From Lateolabrax maculatus (Eukaryota > Chordata > Actinopteri > Acropomatiformes > Lateolabracidae), in assembly GCA_031216445.1 (NCBI GenBank), contig CM062196.1:26113501-26177500 (forward strand): DNA of 64,000 nt, written 5' to 3'. Both the position numbers and the translations under genes were made by a program. Under the pieces are notes generated by a model, which was not told where the DNA came from, ran no database searches, and saw nothing but the letters and a program-made list of their open reading frames with translations. Positions 46,606 to 59,377 of this stretch are shown here, one piece after another. How positions within the stretch are numbered: position 1 is the first letter of the stretch; each line of letters begins with the position of its first letter.

Positions 46606-49250
46606 AAATAAATCAGTTTTAACAGTGACGATTATAGTTATGACTATTTGCTTGTACGTAGTGGTATCAAAATAGGCTTTAACCACAACAGTACAATGTA
46701 CAGTGGTTGTACCTAGCATCTCCCTGGCTTGAGCGGAAATTAAGGGAGGGCAGAGGGGTCCAGACCCTCCACCCCAGGAAAACATTGTCCCCCTCAATAT
46801 CATCATCATTGTAAACATAAATATATCATTTTAAATAATAGCCTACAGTAGGTATTAATGTGTAACTGCCCAGAGTGTGAATCATGGTATGTTTTCATTC
46901 ACTGGAGCCAGTTCAGTCCTGTGTCATCATGCTCATCAGGTTTGTCCTGATGGATCACTCTAATAGTGTGACTGTGTTTTCAGTTCAACTGCTGCTCACC
47001 TCAACCTTGACAATTTTTCTCATTGGTGCTGCCAATTTACTTCATAAGTAACTTAATCCTAGCTGAAGATGCTGTTGTTTAGCTGAGCAGATTTATCTGA
47101 CACATCAGGCTCAGTTTTGAATCAATGCTACAGTATATTGTATTAAACACTCGTCTTCTCAACTGTCAATCAAAGCAATAGATCACTAATTCAATCATTA
47201 GTGAAAATTATTGTAAGCAACTGGGTTTGTATTACTTTTACAGCAAAAACTAGAACTTTTCTTGTTTTCTTGTAGTCGGCATGTAAAGTGTTGTCTGGCA
47301 AATTCAACTAGGACTATTACACAACAGGACTACTGAATTACAAGTCCAGTGAACTTGTCAATTTGTCATTATTGTTTGATTCTACTCTGTGTACACTATA
47401 GAGTTTGCATGGAGCCAAGGATTACACAAAGTGCATGTGGAGCAAGTGCTAGCATGGAGCTAGCTATTATTCAACAAGTACACTAGAGTATAACGATGTT
47501 GCCCTTTATTACTTAACTTAGTGTAGGCCTATATTAAAGTGTTATCATTGAGTTTACTGTCCATCAACACAATATTCAATACAGAATTAACATGTATTCA
47601 GTTAAGTTTTATTTGCATACAGTGCAAACAGCTGCACACCTATTTAAGAAGCATGATGTGTTTATTAAAGGAGCCTGTATGCTTAAACATCATTAACTAT
47701 ATATAGTTATGTACTCTGTACATGGAGGGATGTTTCTCACCATGAGCTCTCTTGCATTTCTGCAATACTGTTACGTGTTTTCTGCCCAATCTGCATATGC
47801 ATCTCAGTATGGCAAAACTGCATCCACTACACACAGAAAATAACATTACATAAAAAACATAATTGTCTGAGATAGAAATAAGTCTCAAGTTAGTATTGGA
47901 GCATGGGATCATCAATAAACCCAAACCATTAATGGCTAACTTGATTAATGGAATACTGTTCAGATAACTACTCCATCCCTCAGAACTCCTCACCACCTGC
48001 TCTTTACTTTAAATACTGTTACAACAGCATGTCCTGGTTGTTTACAAGGTGCAGTGGCATCACTGGAGTGCACACAATAAGCTGGTGACATTTATAAAGC
48101 ATGATGATCTTAGTGACAGACGCACCATGAGAGCAGTAAAGTCTAAGCCACAGGTACGTTTGCTATGCAGACAGCAGATGATTTGTAACATTAAGCTTTG
48201 TCCTGAGAGACAGAGCTCTGTGACAGAAATATGCTGCAGCTCGTGGGAATCTACTACTGTCGGAATGTGACTATGCAGACGAACTCAGGAATCCTAAACA
48301 TGCAGCTCACCTGAACAGTACAGCTAGACACAAAAGACTAAAACAGATTACTAATAGGATAGACTAGAGCTGAGAGGCCTCTATCATTCCACGCTCATGT
48401 GAGATGGATGGAAACACGAGAACCATGTTTAGCTTCCTACTGTTTCTGAGGACCCAGCCAGAGGTTCTGTTTCCACTGCATACTACAGAGACAACAGGGA
48501 GAATATTGACTTAAATGGACTTATTAGTACACGCTAGAGGAATAATATTGTCGCAGCAGACTTCAAAGACTAGAAAGAGAGTCCAGTTTCAGCGGTCCGA
48601 GGGGGGAAATTGAGGGAGGATGGATGGAGTGAGATAGGGAAAGAATGATGTTCACTTTATCAATACATGAATACATACATATATATATAAAAAAAACACA
48701 ACTAACATTCTTTTGGACTGGTAAGATTTAAACCACTCTTAAGCAGTTTTCAATCCCTCCTCCCACCTCCCGAGCTGATCCATAAAGATACTGTGATCAA
48801 GCACTGATATCAATCAAGAAAAGATGATGAGGGAAACTGTGAAAGCATTTGACAACCTGAATGGATCCTGTTCTAGACCAGATCTACTGTTGATCTGGAC
48901 AAATCTTCTTAGTCAGTCTAAGGGAATGGAGTGTTGGGGAGGAAGAAAAAAGGCACTCAGATAGATAGATTCTGACCGGTGGAGCGCCTAGGTGGCCAAG
49001 TGGTAGCCTTTCCTGTCGGCTTCTTCACCGTAACTATCTAATAAAGACAAAAAAGGACAATGACTGGTGTGTGATGGAGGTCTCCTCTCTGATTATTTTC
49101 TGGAACATTAAACATGTGTTGCATGTGAATGCCTCACTGAATGGGGTCTGTTTCCTTTTCATGTCTTTCACAAAAAGTGTGTAAAGAAAAATATGTGTGT
49201 GTTTGTATTCATGTGTATACTGTGCATGGCCAATGGGATTTGCTTGAACA

Positions 49251-49253
<3 letters not shown>
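46606..49253. other. Intergenic, nothing recognised
   Basis: Mixed DNA with short frames only. No RNA gene or transposon end supported. Confidence 0.45.

Positions 49254-49299
<46 letters not shown>
49254..49299. repeat. (GT)n microsatellite
   Basis: Pure GT run of about 46 bp. Confidence 0.97.
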
Positions 49300-49300
<1 letters not shown>

Positions 49301-50760
49301 GTTGAGATGGGGGTGATCAGATGGTCGGGGTCTCAGGCTCAGAGCAGCAGTGACTTTATTAAACAAACCTGATGGTTGGAATTTGTTTTCTGTAGCCCTT
49401 CTCTCCCCACTCCACCTGCTGTCTGGGAATGTCCACCAGCTGTGGGAACACAAAAACACACACACACGTTATGCATGTCAGACTTCAGTGTGTCAGTATA
49501 GTTACAGTCACGTGAAAACTAAAGGGGTGTCTTTTAAGATGCAAAATCATTGTTCGCTGAATCTTAGTGATCGGAGAGAGAAGACTGATTATATTGAAAC
49601 ATCAGTATTTAAATATACCATTCAAACTGCTTCTGTATCTTTTGTCATATCGCAACAACTGAAAAATTGCCCGATTTTGTCTTTGAATTTAATAAAAGAA
49701 GAAAAACTAGAAAATCAATGTACTGTATAAAAAAATACTCACATGGGCGCCGCTCCTAAATACAATATTACCGTATCTGGGGCATTTTTCTGCCATCTAA
49801 ATACCTAAAAATACAGATAAATAACAATAGAATGTGTGTGTGTGTGTGTGCCCAAATAAGCAATGTTTCCTCTCAGCTGTCATTTCGAAAAATAATTGTT
49901 GTATATAATCTAAGATAACCAATTTCGACGTTAAGTACTAGAATACAATATTCACATGTAATTTATTTCGTCAGGATTTTTTTTAAATTTGATCAAAATA
50001 CATTAACAAACTATTTTGAAAGCCTCAGTATTCTGTCAGGTGACACATAACATGTGTCTCCAACAATGACTAAATGCTAAAGCAGTGGTCGATTGTGCAG
50101 ATAAACTTTCAATTGAAATGTGTTGATTTCATGTCTGTTGTCAGCATGCCCTAAGGATGGTGGATTCAAAATGAATAATTGTGAGCTTTACTATCAACGC
50201 ATACTACACCAGCAGTCCCTGTGTTCCCAGCGTTGCTTGTATATTCAGTGGGCAGTTGCCTGAAGAGAAGTAAAAACAAACACATTCCTGTGCAGTTATA
50301 ACAGGTGTGTGCAGCTACTGGTAGCTTGGTTGGAAGGCCAGAGCCTCCACAGCAGTATTATAATCTACACACACTGGTAGCCACTGTGTTTTCCATCAGG
50401 ACACTCTGACTCAGCAGGAGACATCAGCTCTTTGATCCCAGCACCGTCCCACCTCTCAGTACTCTCACCAGCTCATCCTCACCACTTCATTCTGAATGGA
50501 CCCACTTCAGATATGACGTATACCGGACCTTCGTCATCATGATAACACATGCTTAATGTTGCAAAATGGTCGTTTGGTTAGATTTAAGCAACAAAAACTG
50601 TGTTAAACTGTGGGTGGATAGCCACCCACCTCAGACACAGATGCTTTCACTGCCTTCAAGGGTGTGATACTGTGACAGATTAGTTTTTGCTCAATGATTT
50701 AAGGCTGCTTGGAACATAATTATCAGGCTGTCATATCACTCTGTGTAAGATTATTGGAAA
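49300..50760. other. Intergenic, nothing recognised
   Basis: A short (GT)n run lies at 49832-49850. No gene supported. Confidence 0.45.
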
Positions 50761-50935
50761 GGTGCTTTCACACATAACCTGTTTAGTTTGGTTTCAAAGA
50801 AAACACTGGGGCAAATGCCCCAGTGTTTCTTTGAAACCAAACTAACTGAATGTTTGGTTCAGTTCATTGAGGCTGGTATTAAGCTGACAATCAACTGGTG
50901 GTGTGAACCAAACAACCCGTCCAGGAGTGCCTGTA
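50761..50935. mobile_element. Inverted-repeat (MITE-like) remnant with a near-perfect hairpin
   Basis: AGTTTGGTTTCAAAGAAAAC and the rest of a 29-bp left arm (50785-50813) face a 28-bp right arm (50816-50843) across two bases, with one bulged T. Beyond it GTTTGGTTCA (about 50852) and TGAACCAAAC (about 50905) form another inverted pair. GGTGCTTTCACAC at the left edge is typical of a fish MITE group. LINE copy G follows directly. Confidence 0.6.
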
Positions 50936-50947
50936 AAGGTGGCCCGG

Positions 50948-51244
50948 AGGAGGAGAGAGAAGCTCAGTGCGTCATAGGAAATCCCCCGGCAGTCTAAGCC
51001 TATAACAGCATAACTAAGGGATGGTTCAGGACTCACCTGAGCCAGCCCTAACTATAAGCTTTATCAAAAAGGAACGTTTTTAGCATACTCTTAAACGAAG
51101 AGAGGGTGTCTGCCTCCCGAACCCAAATTGGGAGCTGATTCCACAGAAGAGGAGCTTGATAACTAAAGGCTCTGGCTCCCATTCTACTTTTAGAGACTTC
51201 AGGTACCACAAGTAACCCTGCATCCTGTGAGCGTAGTGCTCTGG
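50948..51244 (-). mobile_element. LINE copy G, short internal fragment
   Basis: It contains the 3' UTR part after the coding end (GATGGTTCAGGACTCACCTG) and the last 65 codons of the reverse transcriptase frame up to the block encoding LRSQDAGLL-like sequence. It lacks the 3' tail and stops abruptly at 51244, so it is a fragment of a larger insertion rather than a simple truncated copy. Confidence 0.9.
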
Positions 51245-52635
51245 CTTAAGAGACAGACATCTCCAAAACTGGACAAATAATATCATAAACTGTAATCAAG
51301 GCATTGTTCTTATATAGAAACAAAATCTTTTGACTGGAATTACACTTCTGTGAAAACATACATAAATGTGTCTACAAGTCCATGCAGAGAAGGGGGTTAT
51401 GGGTAACCGTAGGTCGCAGAGGAGCTAACACACGCAACTCCCAATTCTCAACCGCTCGTGCAAACCTGGTCATGTGAGCTGACTGGTTGATCGAACTCCA
51501 GGTGGGTTTGAAATGGAAATAACATGTAAATGTAATTATATACTCAAACTATGTATAAAGTAGAAAAGAAAGAGCCATCCAAATGTCTCAAGTTTCAGAC
51601 TTAACTTGAGTCCATCACCTTTTTACCTGCCTACCGAGTAACAAGCTAGCGTCATTGTGCATCTGATATATTTCTACCTTCTACTGTGGGTTGCCTTTAT
51701 TTTGAAATTGATTCAAACAAAAAAATGACATCAACTGAGACCACTGAGAAGGTGTTCAGTTTTTGATCACATTGATCGTGCTATGTAAGAGTGACTAAGA
51801 CTATGACATTCACAATATCCTCATTGTCTCAGCTATTCTTTAAAAGTGTCCGAATGAGTTTCAATGATCATACCCTGAACTACATTCATGGTTATGGAAC
51901 TGTAGAAGCAAAGGATTATTTAGTGTAGAACAGGTCTAATCCAGACAGTTCCAGAGTCAGTGTTTAGGAATGTACGTGGGTGCCATAGGTCTAAACACTG
52001 CCCACTCTCTGTGGTGTGGAAGGGCTTACACTCCCATTACAGGATATGTGTGTGTCTGGCTTAGAGTTCCCTCTGTGTGTATGTCTGCGTATGGCATTAT
52101 TGCCAACCACCAACCCACTCCTGCTGTCTGGTGTGAGGCATGACTCATAACACACACAAACACACGTTCTCACACAAATACCACTTCCAGAGCAGTGCAA
52201 TTGATGCACATCAAACCCACTGTATGATGTGTATTACTGTAGTTAAACTACCATTACACGTTGTGAAGCTGCACTGCAACAAAGCAATGGACTGAAACAA
52301 TAACAGACTGTAATTTAAGCAGACTTAAGAACATGATTAAGTTCACACACACATTTTGGTACTTTCAGAGTATTCATGACTGGTTTTGCATTGCAAGCAT
52401 TCCCCTTTATGCTTACATTGCTAAAGATACTACATGTATAATTATACCATCAATGAATCATTGCCACGTTGATTATGAAACACCAGTATAGTTATGGTAA
52501 ACAAATGACACCATCTCAGACAGTCTCCATGAGCTGTTATAAACTGACATTATGATTCAGCAGATTGGATTTAGAGGTGAATCTGCTGGGAGGCTTTTTA
52601 TTTTTTATAATAAATTGTATTACTCGTTTAGAAAA
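51245..52635. other. Intergenic, nothing recognised
   Basis: Mixed DNA; short frames only. Confidence 0.45.
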
Positions 52636-52850
52636 CTCTAGTACTGTCACCTCACAGTCTCTAGGTCTGAATCCACCAGCTGGCTGGGTGTTTTCTGTGA
52701 GAAGTTTGCTTGTTCTCCCCTTGCCTTTGGGAGTGTCCTCCAGGTGTTCCAATCTCCTCCAACAGTCCAAAGACATGCAGTAAATGTTAGCAAGAATGCT
52801 TATATATTTAGGGTCTGCATGCATCAGTCCAGTGACCCTGCACAGGATCT
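52636..52850 (+). mobile_element. DANA/Mermaid-type SINE, diverged
   Basis: The phrases GTACTGTCACCTCACAG, GTTTGCTTGTTCTCCCCTTG and CAGTCCAAAGACATGCAG match, with changes, the well-known fish SINE whose tRNA-like head reads AGCACTGTCGCCTCACAG. The very start of the head is missing and the 3' limit is approximate. Confidence 0.75.
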
Positions 52851-55261
52851 TTCTTTCTATTATAGATAATACAGTATATCAGCAAGATTTAATACAGTGA
52901 GTTCATGTGAATAGATACATTAGTTTCATTTGAACAGTATGTACTGGAAATGACCAATCCCACCAATACCATCATGACCACATTTCATCAGCTTCAGTGC
53001 TACTGTTTGAGCTTCTCATTTGTGAGTCATGAGTGAGTTGTTTCAGGTCCTCTGCTGCTCAGTGCAAAATCTGCTCTCTGATCCAGTCTTTCCCATGGTT
53101 TCCAGGATCCGTTTAGTCCTCCACACTTGCCCTACCTTGAGAGCTGCTTTTTCCCCTCAACCTTGTTTCTGGATTGACTCAACAGCAGCACCGTTTTTAT
53201 ACTCTGCTGGAAGAGAGAGAGCACGCGAGAGAGGGACATTGAATGTGAAGGACAATGGACAGAAATGGGAGAAAAGAGTATGAGACACTGTGAGAGAATG
53301 TACAGGAACCATATATGTGGGAATGATAATAATAAGTATGGCACTTATTAATTCTGCACAAAACAAGCTGAGCTCTGCATCCTAGCTCCTACACTGCTGC
53401 TTGATATCAGACGTTTAACTCACTCCACCCTCCAGCCTCCTCCTGTATTCACATTTAGTTGTACATATATTTTGAATGTTTTTAAAATGTGTTAATATTC
53501 ATTAAATGTGTATCCCATGCTCTGCCAGAGTGTCAACTCTGTAATGTTCTTATGTTGGCATTCACAGCAAGTCAGAGCAGTATACAGACCGTGGGGTAAA
53601 AGTGTGAGGAAACACATATTTACCAGGGTAAATATGTGGTAGGAGCATAACATAAAAGTGCAAAAGACAGTCCTGAAACTAAAGCCGGAACACTGATTTT
53701 CAATAAAGTGAGAGAACCTCCTCAGAAAGGGCTGACTAAACCTAGGTGAAACAAACAAATAAACCAAAAGACTAAGATACTAAACTTAACTCCCTAACAT
53801 ACAGCAGCACAAGAGAAAAAACTGTACAAAAGAAATTGACAGCTCCCCCCACAGCTTCATTGCTATTTACAACAAAAATGCACTGTTCTATTTACACCAG
53901 TACACAGATACTTCCAGAATTAACTAGGGCACTAGGCCTAACGAAATCTCCCAGATCTATCACACAGAGGATTTTACAGAAAAGGTTTAGAGGCCGAGGA
54001 CAGAACTGATGCGCTGCTGTAAGGCTGCTGTCACACATAGTACTAGAAAACCCTGGGATCCTAAACGGCAGGATGTTGCAGAAGAACCAATCAGCAGCAG
54101 ACACTTCCCAGGCCAAACCCCCACATCCAGCCAGTCAGGAGCACTCAAAGCTCATCACAGGAACAGAGCACACACTTGCACACAAAGCAAAGGGAAAACA
54201 ATAGACACCGATCACAAACAATATGACCAGGGCCATAACAACTAGTTCAATAATACATTTTAAAAAGCTGTGAATTTTGAATTGAAGGAGTAAAAAAGGA
54301 CTTAGTATAGTAAAGCGTCTTATAGCCAATGCTTAGATGTTAGTTAAATGAAGACAATTACATTTGGATTTATATTCAAGTATCTATCAAGCAGGATGCA
54401 CACCTGTCCAGATAATATTATTATTTCCAACCTCAGATACTTTATTAATTCAATTTTATTATAGTATATACAAATAAGTATATAGTATATACAAGTATAT
54501 ATAGTTTTTCCGTCTCTGTTCCAAATAGAACAACTCAGTTGGTATTATGAGCAGTGATAGCTACCATGGCTGAACAGAATAAAGATAAAATGTACTGTGA
54601 ACTACACAAGTGTTTGGTTGGCAATCTACTTGATATCACTTCTTTAATTCTTTGAATACTTTAATAATTGTGAAAATCACAATATCCCAAGAGCACCTTA
54701 ACCCTGTACAGCTTCCCTGACCAATTGGAGTTACTGAGGCAACAGTAAGAATCTCATCTCAGGATTTCCATTCATGTCTACCAAGAGTTGTTTAGCCAAG
54801 ATGGACTACAGCTGAGGATTAAGTGCCACCAGACACATTAACAGTGATTTAGATATTAGTGAAACCTTTAAGGCTATGTAACTGTAATAAAACATTTTGG
54901 ACTGTAAGATTGTAAAGAGAGAAATAAAGGGGTGCAAGGAGGTAAAGCAGAATGAATGGTTTGTATATACTGTATGTTATCACCATGTCTTGGTTCCAGG
55001 CAGTAGCTTCAAGACATGCACCTGTTAACACATGTTGCCATGATTCCCTGCACAGTGGGAAAGGGTGAGGATGAAATAATAACACACATGGGGAGAGAAA
55101 GGAGGAGATGAGGTCAGAGTCGGAGGGCACAGAAGGAGAGTGACGTAGACTAAAATAACACCATGTACCTGTACTAGGAACTTTAAACGATACAGACTAC
55201 ACCAGAGGTTAGTAGAGTTAAATGTCTGTACATGAGGTTAATGATCTGATGCAGCCTTAGG
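52851..55261. other. Intergenic, nothing recognised
   Basis: Mixed DNA with short frames; AT-rich TATATAC repeats at 54460-54505. No gene supported. Confidence 0.45.
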
Positions 55262-55354
55262 GCACACACCACACACACACGCGCACACACACACACACAA
55301 TACCTACGTGTTTGTGTCTGACCTGGCATGCACAGAGAGTGGGGTCAGAGTCAG

Positions 55355-55420
<66 letters not shown>

Positions 55421-55440
55421 GAGAGGGAGAGAGAGGGAGA
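55262..55440. repeat. (CA)n and (GT)n(GA)n microsatellites
   Basis: CA run at about 55265-55300, unique sequence, then GT passing into a long GA/GAAA tract at 55357-55440. Confidence 0.94.
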
Positions 55441-58076
55441 CAACAACAACAAAAGTATTTTTATTACTTTCTAAATTCTATTTTAGCTGCAGCAGTGTGA
55501 GAATGCAGCTGTGTGTGTTTTTGTTGACCTGTGGGCCCATGGTCACTTTTACAGCTGATAATATTAGTTTAGTATATGAACCCAGACAGATTTATATAGA
55601 TTTATTCATGTGTGGGGATGTATATTCTTTTGGCTTGTTTTACACATTAAAGACTATTCAGTGGGGGCTGTGCAAGCAAAACACGAGAACCGCAAGGGCA
55701 GAGTTAAAAGGGAATTTGGTTTGGCTGCCTGTTAGACTGCATCTGGTGGATAGATGGAAGCCTCTATTACTTTGGCCCCAGTCCTAAATCGAGAAATGAT
55801 GTAGGATTAGCACAGTTTGTGTAATAAAACTGTATGTGATTCAGTGCAGGAGGCTGCTGACTGTCACACGGTCAAAACAGAATCTCTACAGTGATGGCAC
55901 TAAAATATTACATAGATCGTTGAAAACCTTATATGTTTCTGTGCCATTGTTTCAAAAGTGAACAGCAACATTTGTCACATAAGATACATACTTCTGAATA
56001 TAACTCAAAGAAATGTTGAAATGTTTGTACAATACTGCTACAAGTCTTACATTCTGCCTATAGCTTTTATAGTTCCCCTTGTTCAACATACTGTTTGTAG
56101 TGTGTCTATGCTGGAATACTCCCCAACCCCACATTTGCTGTGGTGATTTGATTGCACACAAATTAACTGAGGGATATCCAGCATGTAAGGGCAAAACTGA
56201 AATGATGAAGGTCTCGAAAGTAGATTTCAACACAGGGATCCTCTTTAAGTTAAGTACTGCAATGTTTTGTAACTGTTATTTTGTCCTGACCTTAAGCATA
56301 GTTAATTTGTCATAACCACAGTCTGTTCCAACTTTACCATACCATGGATTCAATGTGCAGATAGTCAGCGTGATTTTAATCTAGGGTTACGCAGATTTAT
56401 CCAATATCAGGGTTCTTGTCTATTGATAGGGTTGATCTTCATCCCTTACACAGGGTTAAAGATCAAGTCAGATTGGCCCAGTGTAAATGTAAGCATTTAC
56501 CAGCTCTCACTCTAGCATAAAGGGCCAAAAGACAGATACTGTATGTAAAGTATTTGACTGAATTAAACCTTAAAGGGGCTTTCCTCTGATTTATATGTCA
56601 AAGTTAATTTACTAGTCATGGGGAGGAGAAGTCTTCACAAAACCGACCTATATGAAAAACCTACCCTAGTGTGACCTGCATAAATCAATCATATGTCAAT
56701 CAAATGATCCAAAAGGGAGCCAAGTAAGACCAGGCCGAAGTAGCCCCGAGGAAAGTTTGACCTGATCTAACATGCAGTACATTAAACCTAACAGCAGCAC
56801 GATACGTCACCAGTTCCCAAAAAGAGCAACACACTACATGTCATTGTTTAATGACTGATAAGCTTCCATTCTACAAGACACATTTTTTTTTAGGTCTGAT
56901 TCTGATTTTATTTCATTAATTTTTATGACTCAATCGTCTTTCAATTTGACTGTTTTAAAGCAAAACAACATATAAAAACAAAACACATTTTAAAAAAGGG
57001 GAAAGGGATGTTCTTCTTCTTCACCAGAACTTTATTTCAGGCAGTGGAGAAGGCTATGAAACAACCTTTAGGCCCTCACTGAAAATACCATTGTACAGAT
57101 GAATGAATAAATAAAATGAAATTAATCAAATCAAAAATGTAATACCAAATGTATTGTATCAATTTAATTGATACAGTATATCGTAACAGTCGGGTACCCT
57201 TACTTAGTGCGTACCGTCACCTTCTGGTGAGTCCACGGTAGGATGCACCCCTAAACATCCACATAACGCTTGATGTTATCACCTGCCAGCATTCCACAAA
57301 GACCCGCACTACTCTGCCTCTGATGGCTAGTGTTCATTACCTTCTTTGGATTGGTTGGTTAGGTTTAGTCATGAGAAGTGAAATTGTTAGGCGCTTCGAA
57401 ATTAATCTGACAGATAATCCAAACTGTACTAAATGTAGCCAGAATACTGTTGGTAAATGCCTTCATGTTATGAGGTATAAATAAGTTAAATACTATTCTC
57501 ATGCTTTCTCTTTTCTCCCTCTTTGTTCTCTCATGCTATGTATATACCATTACTGCAAGGGGGAAATGTTGATTTACCATCATATGTTTTCAGTTATAAC
57601 TCTCATTATCCAATTCCCTCTATCTCTTTGAGGTGGTTTTGTTGTAGCATAAATGCAATATTATATTTGTGTACAATTTGATTTGTATCAATTTCTACAT
57701 AAAAAGTTATTATTAACCAAATATAAATCATTTATAAACTGTGGAAATGTATGTTGTATGTAATGTATGTAATTAAATGCATACAAAAAATACATTTGAA
57801 GTGGGATATATTACCAGGATATTCGAATAGATATAAATATATCCAAGACACATGCAATGATCATGTCATGCAACCGCTGAATTAGGGTACTGGTACCTTA
57901 TTTGGTCCAATTCAGGCACTGGTAAAAGTCTTATTTTAACAGTTCTTGAATTGAGGCTATAAAATGGTTGATAAACAGGGAAGTAAATCCCTTTCTCCTC
58001 ATCTCTCTATAGTCAGTAAGACAAAAAACCCTTGGGGAAGCTGCATTAATCTACTCATCCACTCATTATTGCTCAC
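55441..58076. other. Intergenic or intronic, nothing recognised
   Basis: AT-rich DNA upstream of the candidate last exon, so part may be intron. No further exon could be supported. Confidence 0.4.
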
Positions 58077-58166
58077 ATGTACAACCTTTTAGACAAGATG
58101 AAAAGTGGTCATGGTATTCTGAATGTGTGCATGCATGGTTTGTGTGTTTTTGTGTGTCTGCCACAG

Positions 58167-58596
58167 GTCAGATATCAAGTGATAAGCTTATTAGACATTT
58201 CCAAAGAAGATTTACAATTAACACCAGAAAAGGTGATGATCGTGGACGAGCTGTTCAAAAAGCCCAGGTATATTTTAAGAGATCTGAAAACAGAACAGAG
58301 GAGGCGAGAGGAGGGTGAGCTCTGCTGTGTCCCAATTGCAAGAGCCAAAGTCGCCCCAGAGCACTTGACCTCTGACCTGAAGGCCAGTGTCAAAGAGAAG
58401 GTCCACGGAAACAGCTCCACCCATCTCCTCTTTGCTGCAAAACCAGGCCCCAAGCCTGAAGAAAAGATTAAATCACCCAAACCCAATGAGACCCTGGAGT
58501 GGCTGCAGGGGAGACTGAAAGTTGGATACTGGGTTTGCTAAGTACCAGGACTATAGAGAGAAGAAGGATAAGAAGCGGCACCGCCCGGCAGCATGA
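58167..58596 (+). CDS. Candidate last exon of an unidentified host gene
   Basis: A T/G-rich tract ending in CCACAG (58161-58166) looks like a splice acceptor. From 58167 a frame of good codon character runs 124 codons (VRYQVISLLDISKEDLQL ... KPRYILRDLKTEQRRREEGE ... NETLEWLQGRLK) to TAA at 58539. In the +1 frame the sequence continues from KLDTGFAKYQDYREKKDKKR to TGA at 58594-58596, a more natural basic C-terminus. One extra A in the AAA at 58518-58520 would explain the switch, as a sequencing error or a mutation. The protein is Lys/Glu-rich with no signal peptide or membrane segment. A polyadenylation signal follows. I do not recognise the family and give no function. A processed pseudogene is possible but the acceptor argues against it. 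Confidence 0.5.
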
Positions 58597-58712
58597 CTCT
58601 TATGTTGAAGGCTTTGCTATGAAAAGAAACAGCATCCTGAAATCCATTTTGTAATTTATACATGTACTTGGTTTTTGTGATTCACCATAGTCAAAACATG
58701 TTGAAGTGAAAA

Positions 58713-58718
58713 AATAAA
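58713..58718 (+). promoter_or_regulatory. Polyadenylation signal AATAAA
   Basis: AATAAA lies about 120 bp after the candidate stop codon, followed by a T/G-rich stretch (GTGTTTTAGGTGTGTGAGG, 58740-58758) suitable as a downstream element. Confidence 0.55.
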
Positions 58719-58936
58719 ACAACAATCTCAGAGATGACAAGTGTTTTAGGTGTGTGAGGTGTTTTAACATCAAATCTGACCGCGGACCACCAGATTTCTG
58801 TTCTCAACAATAAACTTCAGGATTTCCATAAGGGGCTTCTGAAATTTGAAAGTGTGGACAACCAATGCACTGCCATCAACATTCCAGAGCTGAAAAACAT
58901 GTTCCGAAATTAGGACATCGGGGCTGAAAACAACTG

Positions 58937-59377
58937 GACGGCCTGCAGTCACAGATCCAGACTCTACAGCTCCAGAGGCAGAAATACCTGCAGAAAGTGA
59001 AAAGGAGAAAAAGCGCAGAAAGCATAAGGACTACTGGGAAGAAGGGGAGTTAGTAACTTTAGGTACCACAAGTAACCCTGCATTCTGTGAGTGTAGTGCT
59101 CTACTGGGGTAATACGGTACTATCAGCTCTTTAAGATATGATGGTGCCTGACCAATAAGAGCTTTGTAAGTGAGGAGGACGACTTTAAATTCTATTCTGG
59201 ATTTCACAGGGAGCCAGTGCAGAGAAGCTAATATCGGAGAAATATGTTCTCTTTTGCTAGTTCCTGTCAGTACACGTGCAGCAGCATTCTGGATCAGCTG
59301 GAGAGTCTTTAGAGACACATCGGGGCAGCCTGATAATAAGGAATTACAATAATCCAACCTAGAAGTAACAAATGCAT
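58937..59377 (-). mobile_element. LINE copy H, internally deleted fragment
   Basis: 3' UTR sequence (from ACGGCC..CACAGATCCAG) is joined at about 59058 to the ORF2 C-terminal part, which reads FVTSRLDYCNSLLSGCPD through LKELIVPYYPSRALHSQNAG in an open frame of 121 codons. The conserved 3' end and tail are missing, as is everything upstream of about residue 405 of the copy B frame. It lies just downstream of the candidate host exon. Confidence 0.9.
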
